Source of the DNA: Nocardia abscessus
GTDB lineage: Bacteria; Actinomycetota; Actinomycetes; Mycobacteriales; Mycobacteriaceae
DNA length: 64,000 nt
Assembly (NCBI RefSeq): GCF_015477775.1
Contig: NZ_JADLQO010000017.1
Location: forward strand, 124,001 to 188,000
Direction: 5' to 3'
Shown: piece by piece, positions 32,559 to 39,957 of the stretch
How the letters are laid out: every line of letters starts with the position of its first letter
How positions within the stretch are numbered: the first letter of the stretch is position 1
Program-made: the position numbers and the translations under genes
The notes under the pieces: model-generated
The model's input: only the letters and a program-made list of their open reading frames with translations
Databases searched by the model: none
What the model was told of the DNA's origin: nothing

Positions 32559-33737
32559 ATGCGTTCGATTGATGCCGCCGAGCGGCGCGCTCGGCTGGCG
32601 GTGCGGCACCGGCTGGCGGCGCCGGAGCGGTCCGGGCGGGTCGCCGACATCGCCCGCTCGATGGTGGCCCTGCACGCGACCGATCCGGCGACCGTATTCC
32701 TCTCCGTCGCGGCCCGTGCCGAGGGCCTGAGCCCCTCCGATGTCGAACAGGCGCTCTACGAGGACCGATCGCTGCTGCGGATGCTCGCCATGCGCCGCAC
32801 CATGTTCGTCGTGCCGGTGGATCTGGTCCCGGTTCTGCAGGCCTCGTGCGCGGACGCGCTGGCGCACAAGCAGCGGCGCACCTATGGCAAGTACTTGGCG
32901 CAGGCAGGCATCGGGGACGGCGATACGCCGGGCTGGTGGGCCGAGGTGGAAGCGGAGACGCACAAAGCGTTGCTGGCCCGCGGCGCGGCGACCGGCGCGC
33001 AGCTGAGCAAGGACGTCCCGCGGTTGCGCACCCAGGTGAACACCGCGCCGGACAAGGCGTACTCGAAGCCGACGAACATCACCACCTGGGTACTGGTGAC
33101 ACTCGGTTGTGAAGGCCGCATCGTGCGCGGGCGGCCGAACGGCAGCTGGGCCAGCAGTCAGTACACCTGGGCGCCCATCGAATCGTGGTTGCCCGACGGC
33201 GTCCCCACCCTGTCCGCCGCCGAGGCCCGCGCCGAACTGGTCCGCCACTGGTTGCGCGCGTTCGGCCCCGCGCCGGTGTCCGATATCAAGTGGTGGACCG
33301 GGTGGACGCTCGGCGAAGTGCGCGCCGCGCTCGGCGCGCTCGAGCTGGTCGAGGTCGACCTGGACGGCGTGACCGGTGTGCTGCTGGCCGACGATGTGGA
33401 ACCGGTCGCCACTCCGGAGCCGTGGGCGGCGCTGCTCCCCGCCCTCGATCCGACGCCGATGGGCTGGCAGGCGCGCGAGTGGTACCTCGGCCCGCACGCC
33501 CCGAATCTGTTCGATCGCAACGGAAATGTCGGCCCAACGGTCTGGTGGGACGGACGAATCGTCGGCGGCTGGGCACAACGCAAGGACGGCGAGATCGTCT
33601 ACCGCCTGCTCGAAGACGTGGGCGCGGACGCCGAAGCGCTGATCTCCGAGCAAGCGCAACGGATCACCGAATGGTTCGGCGATATACGCACCATCCCCCG
33701 GTTCCGCACCCCACTGGAGCGCGAACTCACCGCCTGA
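32559..33737 (+). CDS. Winged-helix DNA-binding (HTH_42) protein
   Basis: This 392-residue protein belongs to the winged-helix DNA-binding domain family PF06224 (HTH_42), whose best-known members (YcaQ/AlkX) are DNA glycosylases acting on alkylated bases or crosslinks. Visible features are SMVALHATDPATVFLSVAAR, DVEQALYEDRSLLRMLAMRRTMFVVP, AARAELVRHWLRAFGPAPVSDIKWWTGW and the late LLPALDPTPMGWQAREWYLGPHAPNLFDRNGNVGPTVWWDGRIVGGW, all conserved within the family. Glycosylase activity is inferred only from family membership. It has its own leaderless promoter. Confidence 0.85.
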   Translation: MRSIDAAERRARLAVRHRLAAPERSGRVADIARSMVALHATDPATVFLSVAARAEGLSPSDVEQALYEDRSLLRMLAMRRTMFVVPVDLVPVLQASCADALAHKQRRTYGKYLAQAGIGDGDTPGWWAEVEAETHKALLARGAATGAQLSKDVPRLRTQVNTAPDKAYSKPTNITTWVLVTLGCEGRIVRGRPNGSWASSQYTWAPIESWLPDGVPTLSAAEARAELVRHWLRAFGPAPVSDIKWWTGWTLGEVRAALGALELVEVDLDGVTGVLLADDVEPVATPEPWAALLPALDPTPMGWQAREWYLGPHAPNLFDRNGNVGPTVWWDGRIVGGWAQRKDGEIVYRLLEDVGADAEALISEQAQRITEWFGDIRTIPRFRTPLERELTA

Positions 33738-33775
33738 ACCACCTGGCACGACCGGATCTGCCGCCCGGCGCCGGG

Positions 33776-33781
33776 TAGCTT
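33776..33781 (+). promoter_or_regulatory. -10 element, leaderless promoter
   Basis: TAGCTT ends seven bases before the ATG at 33789. This supports that ATG over an in-frame TTG at 33780. Confidence 0.5.
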
Positions 33782-33788
33782 GGGCGGC

Positions 33789-34427
33789 ATGGAGATTCGC
33801 GGGTTCACCGAGAGCGATCGAGCCGCACTGCGCGTCTTGTTCGGTCGGGCCGGGGCGGGTTCGCCGACCGAGTCGCTGTGGGGGCATCCCGAGTCGGAGG
33901 CGGCGATCTATCTGGATCCGTATATGGATCTGGAACCCGAGTCGCTGTTCGTCGCGGAGTCCGAGGGTGAGCTGGTCGGGTACCTGACAGGCTGTGTGGA
34001 CAGTGCGGCCTTCCCCAGCGAGAGCGAGCGGATCGAGCAGGCCATCCGCCGCTATCGCTTGGTGTTCCGCCGCACCTCGGCCGGGTTCTTCGCCCGCAGC
34101 ATCGCCGACGCCGCCGGCGCCGCGATCCGCCGGGCCCCGACAGCGGGAGATTTCCGCGACGAGCGCTGGCCGAGCCACCTCCACATCAACGTCGCGCCGC
34201 AGGCCAGAGGCACCGGGGCCGCCGATCGGCTGATGGTCCGCTGGTTCGAGCGGCTCGCCGAAGCCGGCTCGCCCGGCTGCCACTTGCAGACACTGGTCGA
34301 AAATGTCCGCGCGGTCCGGTTTTTCGAGCGCGTGGGTTTCACCGCGCACGGCGCCGAGCCCTTGGTCGCCGGCCTGCGCTACCTCGGCCGGCGGGTGCAT
34401 CAGCGCACGATGGTGCGCGACAGCTGA
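33789..34427 (+). CDS. GNAT-family N-acetyltransferase
   Basis: This 212-residue acetyl-CoA-dependent acyltransferase has an N-terminal EIRGFTESDRAALRVLFGRAGAG strand-helix, LFVAESEGELVGYLTGCVDS, and the acetyl-CoA-binding loop HINVAPQARGTGAADRLMVRWF (pattern R/Q-x-x-G-x-G/A). The C-terminal HLQTLVENVRAVRFFERVGF is typical of GNAT motif B. A 60-residue insertion with many Arg and Ala lies between strands 3 and 4. The substrate is unknown. It converges with nadC, ending six bases from its stop. Confidence 0.87.
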   Translation: MEIRGFTESDRAALRVLFGRAGAGSPTESLWGHPESEAAIYLDPYMDLEPESLFVAESEGELVGYLTGCVDSAAFPSESERIEQAIRRYRLVFRRTSAGFFARSIADAAGAAIRRAPTAGDFRDERWPSHLHINVAPQARGTGAADRLMVRWFERLAEAGSPGCHLQTLVENVRAVRFFERVGFTAHGAEPLVAGLRYLGRRVHQRTMVRDS

Positions 34428-34433
34428 CGCCGC

Positions 34434-35294
34434 CTACATGTCCAACCCGAGGTCGAGCACCCGGACCGAGTGGGTGAGCGCGCCGACCGCGAGGTAGTCG
34501 ACGCCGGTGCGGGCGTAGTCGGCGGCGACGTCGAGGCTCAGGCCCCCGGAGGACTCCAGTTTCGTCTGCGGGGACGCGGCGTTGCGGCGCTGCACCGCCG
34601 CCTGCGTCTGCCAGAGCGGGAAGTTGTCCAGCAGGACCAGTTCCACGTTCTCGGCGAGCACGGCGTCGAGCTGTTCGAGGCTGTCGACCTCGACCTCACA
34701 GGCGATGTGGGGAGCGGCGGCGCGCACCGCGCGCAGCGCCTCGACCACCGATCCCGCGGCGACCACGTGGTTGTCCTTGATCAGCGCGGCGTCACCGAGA
34801 CCCATGCGATGGTTGACACCGCCGCCCACGCGCACGGCGTATTTCTGCAGCGCGCGCAATCCGGGCAGCGTCTTGCGGCTGTCCCGGATGCGGCAGTGGG
34901 TGCCCGCGACGGCGTCCACCCAGGCGGCGGTCGCCGTGGCGATGCCGGACAGGTGGCACACCAGGTTGAGCATCGTGCGCTCGGCGGTGAGCAGCCCCCG
35001 CGTCGGCGCGATCAGAGTCAGCACGGACTGCCCCGGTGACACTCGGGTGCCGTCGGCGACGCGATCGGTGATCTCGTAGTCGCTCGCGCCGATCACCTCG
35101 TCGAGCACCAGCAATCCGGCGTCGATTCCCGCGACGGTGCCCGGCTCCCGCGACACCACCGAAGCCTTGATCACCGCGTCGGCAGGCACCGTGGCCGTCG
35201 TGGTGACGTCCGGGCCGTAACGCAGGTCCTCGTCCAGGGCCGCGCGAATGAGCCGCAGCACTTCGTCGCGATCCAGGGCGGCATCCAAAGCCAT
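34434..35294 (-). CDS. nadC: Nicotinate-nucleotide pyrophosphorylase
   Basis: NadC (quinolinate phosphoribosyltransferase) converts quinolinate and PRPP to nicotinate mononucleotide with loss of CO2. The 286 residues show EDLRYGPDVTTTATVP, TLIAPTRGLLTAERTMLNLVCHLSGIATAT, RIRDSRKTLPGLRALQKYAVRVGGGVNHRMGL with the basic active-site residues, LIKDNHV, IACEVEVDSLEQL, LVLLDNF and SSGGLSLDVAADYARTGVDYLAVG. It is the third gene of nadA-nadB-nadC, 64 bases after nadB. Confidence 0.97.
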   Translation of the reverse strand: MALDAALDRDEVLRLIRAALDEDLRYGPDVTTTATVPADAVIKASVVSREPGTVAGIDAGLLVLDEVIGASDYEITDRVADGTRVSPGQSVLTLIAPTRGLLTAERTMLNLVCHLSGIATATAAWVDAVAGTHCRIRDSRKTLPGLRALQKYAVRVGGGVNHRMGLGDAALIKDNHVVAAGSVVEALRAVRAAAPHIACEVEVDSLEQLDAVLAENVELVLLDNFPLWQTQAAVQRRNAASPQTKLESSGGLSLDVAADYARTGVDYLAVGALTHSVRVLDLGLDM

Positions 35295-35358
35295 CGAAGT
35301 GTTCCTCTCTCGCCCAGCGGGTCGGCGGTCCTGCCGGAATCCTGCTCGGCGGCTGTGG

Positions 35359-36927
35359 TCAGGAGATCGGGGCGTACTCGGGGACGCCGTCGTCGTTCAG
35401 CCGGATCGGGAGGCTGTGGCGCAGTTCGGGCACGGCCTCCGGGTGATCCGACCGGGTGTGACAGCCGCGGCTCTCGGTGCGGGCGAGCGCGGCCAGCAGC
35501 AGGGCGCGTGCCGCGAGGGTGAGCGCGGCGTCCTCGATCGCGGCGATCGGGTGTGCGTCGGCGACGCGCGTGTCGCGGCGGGTGACCACGTCGTCGAGCC
35601 GCTTGAGCGCTTCGGCGAGACCGGCGCGGTCGCGGACCACCGAGGCGTGCGTGGTCATCAGGCCCTGCACCACGTCACGGGTGACGTACTCGGCGGCGCG
35701 AGCGGGAATCTCGCTCACCCCGGCCCGCTCACCGAGCCGCTCGGCAGCGGCGGCCCCCGCCCGCTCACCGACCACCAGTCCCTCGAGCAAGCTGTTGGAA
35801 GCCAACCGGTTGGCCCCGTGCAGACCGGTGCGCGCGACCTCGCCGGCCGCGTACAGGCCGGGCACTCCGGTACGGCCGTGCGTGTCGGTGACGACTCCCC
35901 CGCACTGGTAGTGCGCGGCAGGCGCGACCGGGATCAGATCCGTGCGCGGGTCGATGCCCGCCGCCAGGCACGAGGCGGTGATCGTCGGAAATCGTTGCGG
36001 GAAGCCGTCGATCGATCGCGCGTCGAGGTAGACGTGCTCGGCGCCGAGCGCACGCATCCGCGCCGCGATGGCACGGGAGACGACGTCGCGGGGTGCGAGG
36101 TCGCCGCGCGGATGCACCCCCGCGGTCACCGGGTTGCCTTCGGTGTCCACCAGCGTCGCGCCTTCGCCGCGCACCGCTTCGCTGATCAGCGGCCTGCGCC
36201 CCACTCCGCCGGGGGTGTAGAGCACGGTCGGGTGGAACTGCACGAACTCCAGATCGGAGACGGCCGCTCCGGCCCACAGCCCGAGCGCGACGCCGTCGGC
36301 GGTGGCGCCCGGCGGATTGGTGCTCAGCGCGTACAGCTGTCCGAGGCCGCCGGTGGCCAGGAGCACGGCGGGCGCGTGAACGACGCCGAATCCCTTCTCC
36401 GACACCGCGACTACGCCCCGCACCCCGTTCGGCCCGGTGACGATCTCACCGGCCGCGGCGCCGAACAGCACCGGCAGACCGGCCTCGTTCAGCGCTCGCT
36501 GCACCTCCGCGCCGGTGGCGTCGCCACCGGCGTGGATGATCCGGCGGGTGCTGTGCCCGCCCTCGCGGGTCCGCGAGATCTGGCCGTCGCGCCCGAGGTC
36601 GAACACCGCGCCGAGGTCGGTCAGCGCGGCCACCGCGGCCTGCCCGCCCTCGACGATGGAGCGCACGGCGTCCACGTCGCACAGTCCGGCGCCCGCCTCC
36701 ACCGTGTCGTGCACGTGCGATTCGACGGAGTCACCGTGCGGCGCCACCACCGCGATGCCGCCTTGGGCGTACTGGGTGGACGTGTCGGTCGGACCGCCTT
36801 TGCTGAGCGTGAGCACGCGCAGGCCACGCAGTGAGGCGGTGCGCGCCGCGGTCAGCCCCGCGACGCCGCCGCCGATCACGACCAGGTCGGCCTCGGCCTC
36901 CCAGTCGATCGAAACCCGGGATGTCAT
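35359..36927 (-). CDS. nadB: L-aspartate oxidase
   Basis: NadB oxidises aspartate to iminoaspartate with FAD, for condensation by NadA. The 522 residues include the FAD-binding DLVVIGGGVAGLTAARTAS, KGGPTDTSTQYAQGGIAVV, EGGHSTRRIIHAGGDATG, the active-site HPTVLYTPGG, RDVVSRAI, and CGGVVTDTHGRTGVPGLYAAGEVARTGLHGANRLASNSLLEGLV. The fold is that of succinate dehydrogenase flavoproteins, but the context assigns it firmly. A 124-base gap separates it from nadA. Confidence 0.97.
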   Translation of the reverse strand: MTSRVSIDWEAEADLVVIGGGVAGLTAARTASLRGLRVLTLSKGGPTDTSTQYAQGGIAVVAPHGDSVESHVHDTVEAGAGLCDVDAVRSIVEGGQAAVAALTDLGAVFDLGRDGQISRTREGGHSTRRIIHAGGDATGAEVQRALNEAGLPVLFGAAAGEIVTGPNGVRGVVAVSEKGFGVVHAPAVLLATGGLGQLYALSTNPPGATADGVALGLWAGAAVSDLEFVQFHPTVLYTPGGVGRRPLISEAVRGEGATLVDTEGNPVTAGVHPRGDLAPRDVVSRAIAARMRALGAEHVYLDARSIDGFPQRFPTITASCLAAGIDPRTDLIPVAPAAHYQCGGVVTDTHGRTGVPGLYAAGEVARTGLHGANRLASNSLLEGLVVGERAGAAAAERLGERAGVSEIPARAAEYVTRDVVQGLMTTHASVVRDRAGLAEALKRLDDVVTRRDTRVADAHPIAAIEDAALTLAARALLLAALARTESRGCHTRSDHPEAVPELRHSLPIRLNDDGVPEYAPIS

Positions 36928-37051
36928 CGGCCCGCGCCTCTCTGCCTCTCCGTCTCGCGATCGGCGCCGGTGCTCCCGGCGAGGGCGCGATGGTCAGCGC
37001 TCCCGCTGGGAACACCGCGCTCCGCCGGAGGCCGACCCACCGGGGTCGAGC

Positions 37052-38095
37052 TCATTCACCGCCGCCGGGATTGCCGATCGCGATCATCCGCTGCACCGAA
37101 TTACGGCCCAGCGCAGCGGTTTCCGGATCGACGTGCACTTCGTCGCGGCCTTCGACCAGGCAGCGCAGCAGCGCCGCCGGGGTGATCATCTTCATGTACT
37201 TGCACGACGCCCGGTCGTTCACGGCCTGGAAGTCGATGCCGGGGGCGGCCTTGCGCAGCTGGTGCAGCATGCCTACCTCGGTGGCCACCAGCACCTGATT
37301 CGACTTCGCCGCCTTGGCCGCGTCGATCATGCCGCCGGTCGACAGGATGTGCACCCGGTCGGCCGGGAACGATCCCTCGCCCGCCAGATACAGCGCCGAG
37401 GTGGCGCAGCCGCATTCCGGGTGCACGAACAGCTCGGCGTCGGGATGGGTGCGCGCCTGCTCGGCCAACTCGTCGCCGTTGATGCCCGCGTGCACGTGGC
37501 ATTCGCCCGCCCAGATGTGCATGTTCGCCCGGCCGGTGACCCGTTTGACGTGCGCGCCGAGGAACTGGTCCGGCAGGAACAGCACCTCGCGATCCGGGTC
37601 GATCGAGGCGACCACGTCGACCGCGTTGGACGATGTGCAGCAGATGTCTGTGAGCGCTTTCACCTCGGCCGTGGTGTTCACGTAGGACACGACCACCGCG
37701 TTCGGGTGCTCGGCCTTCCATGCGCGCAATTCATCGGCGGTGATCGAATCGGCCAGCGAACAACCGGCGCGCTGATCCGGGATGAGCACGGTCTTTGCCG
37801 GGCTCAGAATCTTGGCGGTCTCGGCCATGAAATGCACGCCGCAGAACACGATCGTGTCCTCGGGCGCCTCGGCCGCGATCCGCGACAGCGCCAGCGAATC
37901 GCCGACGTGATCGGCCACGTCCTGGATCGCGGGCAACTGGTAGTTGTGCGCCAGAATGGTCGCGTTGCGCTCCCTGGCCAGTCGCTTGACTTCCTGCGCC
38001 CACTCCGGCGTTGCCTCGACACCAGCGAACCCGGAGGGCCCGTCGAACACCTGCCCCATCAGCGGAGGCGCCAGTTTCGCACCCGTCGTCGCCAT
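37052..38095 (-). CDS. nadA: Quinolinate synthase (4Fe-4S)
   Basis: NadA condenses iminoaspartate with dihydroxyacetone phosphate to quinolinate, using a [4Fe-4S] cluster. The 347 residues contain the three cluster Cys regions typical of NadA: TIVFCGVHFMAE, TDICCTSSNAV and HPECGCATSAL, plus ATILAHNYQLPAIQDVADHVGDSLALS and RVHILSTGGM. The ATG at 38095 follows GGAAGGGAG and is preferred over an upstream in-frame start at 38128. It faces the NrtR-type regulator across 77 bases holding a 23-bp palindrome. Confidence 0.96.
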   Translation of the reverse strand: MATTGAKLAPPLMGQVFDGPSGFAGVEATPEWAQEVKRLARERNATILAHNYQLPAIQDVADHVGDSLALSRIAAEAPEDTIVFCGVHFMAETAKILSPAKTVLIPDQRAGCSLADSITADELRAWKAEHPNAVVVSYVNTTAEVKALTDICCTSSNAVDVVASIDPDREVLFLPDQFLGAHVKRVTGRANMHIWAGECHVHAGINGDELAEQARTHPDAELFVHPECGCATSALYLAGEGSFPADRVHILSTGGMIDAAKAAKSNQVLVATEVGMLHQLRKAAPGIDFQAVNDRASCKYMKMITPAALLRCLVEGRDEVHVDPETAALGRNSVQRMIAIGNPGGGE

Positions 38096-38149
38096 GGATG
38101 GCTCCCTTCCTCGTGCGGTCGGCTCCACGGCCGATTCGCACCAAACCAG

Positions 38150-38172
38150 GTTTTCGACTTACAATCGAAAAC
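38150..38172. promoter_or_regulatory. NrtR operator with embedded -10 element
   Basis: A perfect 8+7+8 palindrome, GTTTTCGA-N7-TCGAAAAC, ends exactly one base before the regulator's GTG start and lies 55 bases upstream of the nadA ATG. TACAAT at 38160-38165, inside its centre, is a near-consensus -10 at leaderless distance (7 bases) from the GTG. Binding would therefore shut off the regulator itself, and it lies in the nadA promoter region as well. Confidence 0.75.
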
Positions 38173-38937
38173 GTGGGCCATAGTAGCACCATCCACGAAT
38201 CGCTCACCGCGGTGTTCCAGGTTCGTCGCTTCCCGAGCGGCATCGGCGCAGGTCACGCCCCAGCGGAGGACTCAGCGGGCATGCTGCGGCGTTGCCCGCC
38301 CGACCAGCGGACCGAACTGGCGGTGTTGCTGTGGGAACGCGCGCTCGACCCGCAGAAGGGCACCTGGTCGCTGCCGGGCGGCCGATTGCGCGACGACGAG
38401 GACCTCGACGCCTCCGCCCGCCGCCAGCTCGCCGAGAAGGTGGACGTGCGCGAGCTGAGCCACCTCGAGCAGCTCTCGGTGTTCAGCGCCCCCGACCGGG
38501 TGCCGAGCCCGCGGCGCATCGCCTCGGCCTACCTCGGACTGGTGCCGCTGACCGCCGACCCCCAATTGCCCTCGGACACCGCCTGGCACCCCGTCTCGGC
38601 GCTACCGGACATGTCCTTCGATCACCGCACGGTGGTCGATCACGCCCGCACCCGCTTGGCCGCGAAGCTGTCGTACACCAATATCGCCTTCGCTCTCGCG
38701 CCGGACCGGTTCACCATGTCCACCCTGCGCGAAATCTACTGCGCGGCACTCGGATACGACGTCGACACGACGAACCTCCAGCGCGTACTCTCGCGCCGCA
38801 AAGTGATCACGCCCACCGGAGCCACGGCCGCCCCGGGCCGCGCGGGCGGGCGCCCCGCCGCGGTCTACCGCTTCACCGACTCCGGCCTGCGAGTGACCGA
38901 CGAATTCGCGGCGCTGCGACCGCCCGGCCCCTCCTGA
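38173..38937 (+). CDS. nrtR: NrtR-type Nudix transcriptional regulator of NAD synthesis
   Basis: This 254-residue regulator combines an N-terminal Nudix domain (to about residue 140) with a C-terminal winged helix (about 165-250, including YTNIAFALAPDRFTMSTLREIYCAALGYDVDTTNLQRVLSRRKVI). NrtR proteins bind ADP-ribose or related nucleotides and release NAD-synthesis operators. The Nudix box starts at G70 and keeps E76, R84 and E88, but the catalytic glutamates are changed (Q85 and K89 in place of Glu, D91 in place of Gly), so it should sense and not hydrolyse. The GTG at 38173 abuts the operator palindrome, suggesting a leaderless transcript. It is divergent from nadA-nadB-nadC, the same arrangement as in other actinobacteria (NdnR in Corynebacterium). 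Confidence 0.9.
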   Translation: MGHSSTIHESLTAVFQVRRFPSGIGAGHAPAEDSAGMLRRCPPDQRTELAVLLWERALDPQKGTWSLPGGRLRDDEDLDASARRQLAEKVDVRELSHLEQLSVFSAPDRVPSPRRIASAYLGLVPLTADPQLPSDTAWHPVSALPDMSFDHRTVVDHARTRLAAKLSYTNIAFALAPDRFTMSTLREIYCAALGYDVDTTNLQRVLSRRKVITPTGATAAPGRAGGRPAAVYRFTDSGLRVTDEFAALRPPGPS

Positions 38938-39039
38938 ACCTTCAACGAGGGGGCTGGTCCCACACCCGTTTGCCTCCGCACCGTCGGCGAAGGCGAGTAA
39001 CGCGTGGGACAAGCCGGGAGGCTGCGGGGGCGGTTCGAG

Positions 39040-39213
39040 TCAGTAGGCGGTGTCCGCTTTGCCGTGCTTGGGGCGGCGGCGATACTGCCGCTTGCTCGGT
39101 ATCGGGCGCGCGGCGTTGCTGCGCCGCAACGCATCCCGCCGCCGCCAAGCCGCTAGGTCCGCGCGGTCCCGCTCAGCAGGAGGCGTCTCGGCCACGACTC
39201 GATCTCGTTGCAT
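39040..39213 (-). CDS. Small basic protein, 57 residues
   Basis: The translation is highly basic: an acidic-basic helix-forming start (MQRDRVVAETPPAERDRADL) runs into AWRRRDALRRSN and a Lys/Arg-rich C-terminus (KRQYRRRPKHGKAD). It could bind nucleic acid. The ATG follows AAAGGGGG at good spacing. I do not recognise a named family. It lies alone between the NrtR gene and the cold-shock gene. Compositional bias of high-G+C DNA could in principle generate such a frame, so confidence is moderate. Confidence 0.55.
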   Translation of the reverse strand: MQRDRVVAETPPAERDRADLAAWRRRDALRRSNAARPIPSKRQYRRRPKHGKADTAY

Positions 39214-39631
39214 CGCCGACCCCCTTTCGACACGTTCTCGGCTGCTTCGGCCGCCCACCATATCCCCGCCCCCGCCCCACCTCCACTTGTTTTCTCCCGC
39301 GGACCCCAGGCCGTCGCCACGGCGGCCTGGCCGACGGCGGGGTGCCCACACCACACGAAGGAACTTTCCGGTGCCGTCCGTGCGCGGCAGGCCGACATCA
39401 CGACTTGGGTCGCCGCAGGCCCGAAGTCGCCGCAGTAAGCGAATCGGCCGCCGTCGAGGCCTGATCCGGCGGGTCACGCTGCGGGATCGGCAGTGACCGC
39501 TCGTGTCGGTTGGCTCACAAACGGGCGTGGGCGGTATCGGAAAGTGCCGGTTCATGGCAGGGTGGACCACTGAGATCAGGTTATCGATGTGATTCGCCTG
39601 GCTCATCTACAGAAAAGATTGAAGTAAAGCA
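39214..39631. other. Intergenic region upstream of the cold-shock gene
   Basis: These 418 bases hold no supportable gene. The last 120 are markedly richer in A+T than the surroundings and probably contain the cold-shock promoter and a 5' leader, the latter a known site of regulation for cspA genes, but I cannot pick the exact promoter. Confidence 0.4.
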
Positions 39632-39835
39632 ATGGCTCAAGGCAGTGTGAAGTGGTTTAACAGCGAAAAGGGCTTCGGCTTCATCGCACAAGACGGTGGC
39701 GGCGCCGACGTCTTCGTTCATTACTCCGCCGTGTCCGGCTCGGGATTCAAGTCCCTTGAAGAGGGGCAGCGCGTGGAGTTCGAGATCGGCCAAGGACAGA
39801 AGGGCCCGCAGGCTCAGGACGTCCGCGCGATCTGA
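39632..39835 (+). CDS. cspA: Cold-shock protein (CspA family)
   Basis: This 67-residue single-domain OB-fold protein binds single-stranded RNA/DNA and melts RNA structure. Both nucleic-acid motifs are present: GSVKWFNSEKGFGFIAQ (RNP1 KGFGFI) and DVFVHYSAV (RNP2 VFVHY). Length is normal. Two differences from the common actinobacterial copy are HYSAV for HFSAI and a shortened loop before the C-terminal PQAQDVRAI. A strong intrinsic terminator follows 18 bases after the stop, so it is monocistronic. Confidence 0.97.
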   Translation: MAQGSVKWFNSEKGFGFIAQDGGGADVFVHYSAVSGSGFKSLEEGQRVEFEIGQGQKGPQAQDVRAI

Positions 39836-39853
39836 TCGACGTAGCTAGGTAAG

Positions 39854-39884
39854 AGCCCCGCACCTTCACGGTGCGGGGCTTTTG
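39854..39884 (+). terminator. Intrinsic terminator of the cold-shock gene
   Basis: An 11-bp stem AGCCCCGCACC / GGTGCGGGGCT (39854-39864 and 39870-39880) with loop TTCAC is followed by a short T run. It is the most typical rho-independent terminator in the window. Confidence 0.85.
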
Positions 39885-39957
39885 CGTGTGGTGAGCGTCC
39901 AGGCCGCCGCCCCCTCGTACCTTGCCGGTGGTCACCAACGCGGGGCCGCGGAACTCA

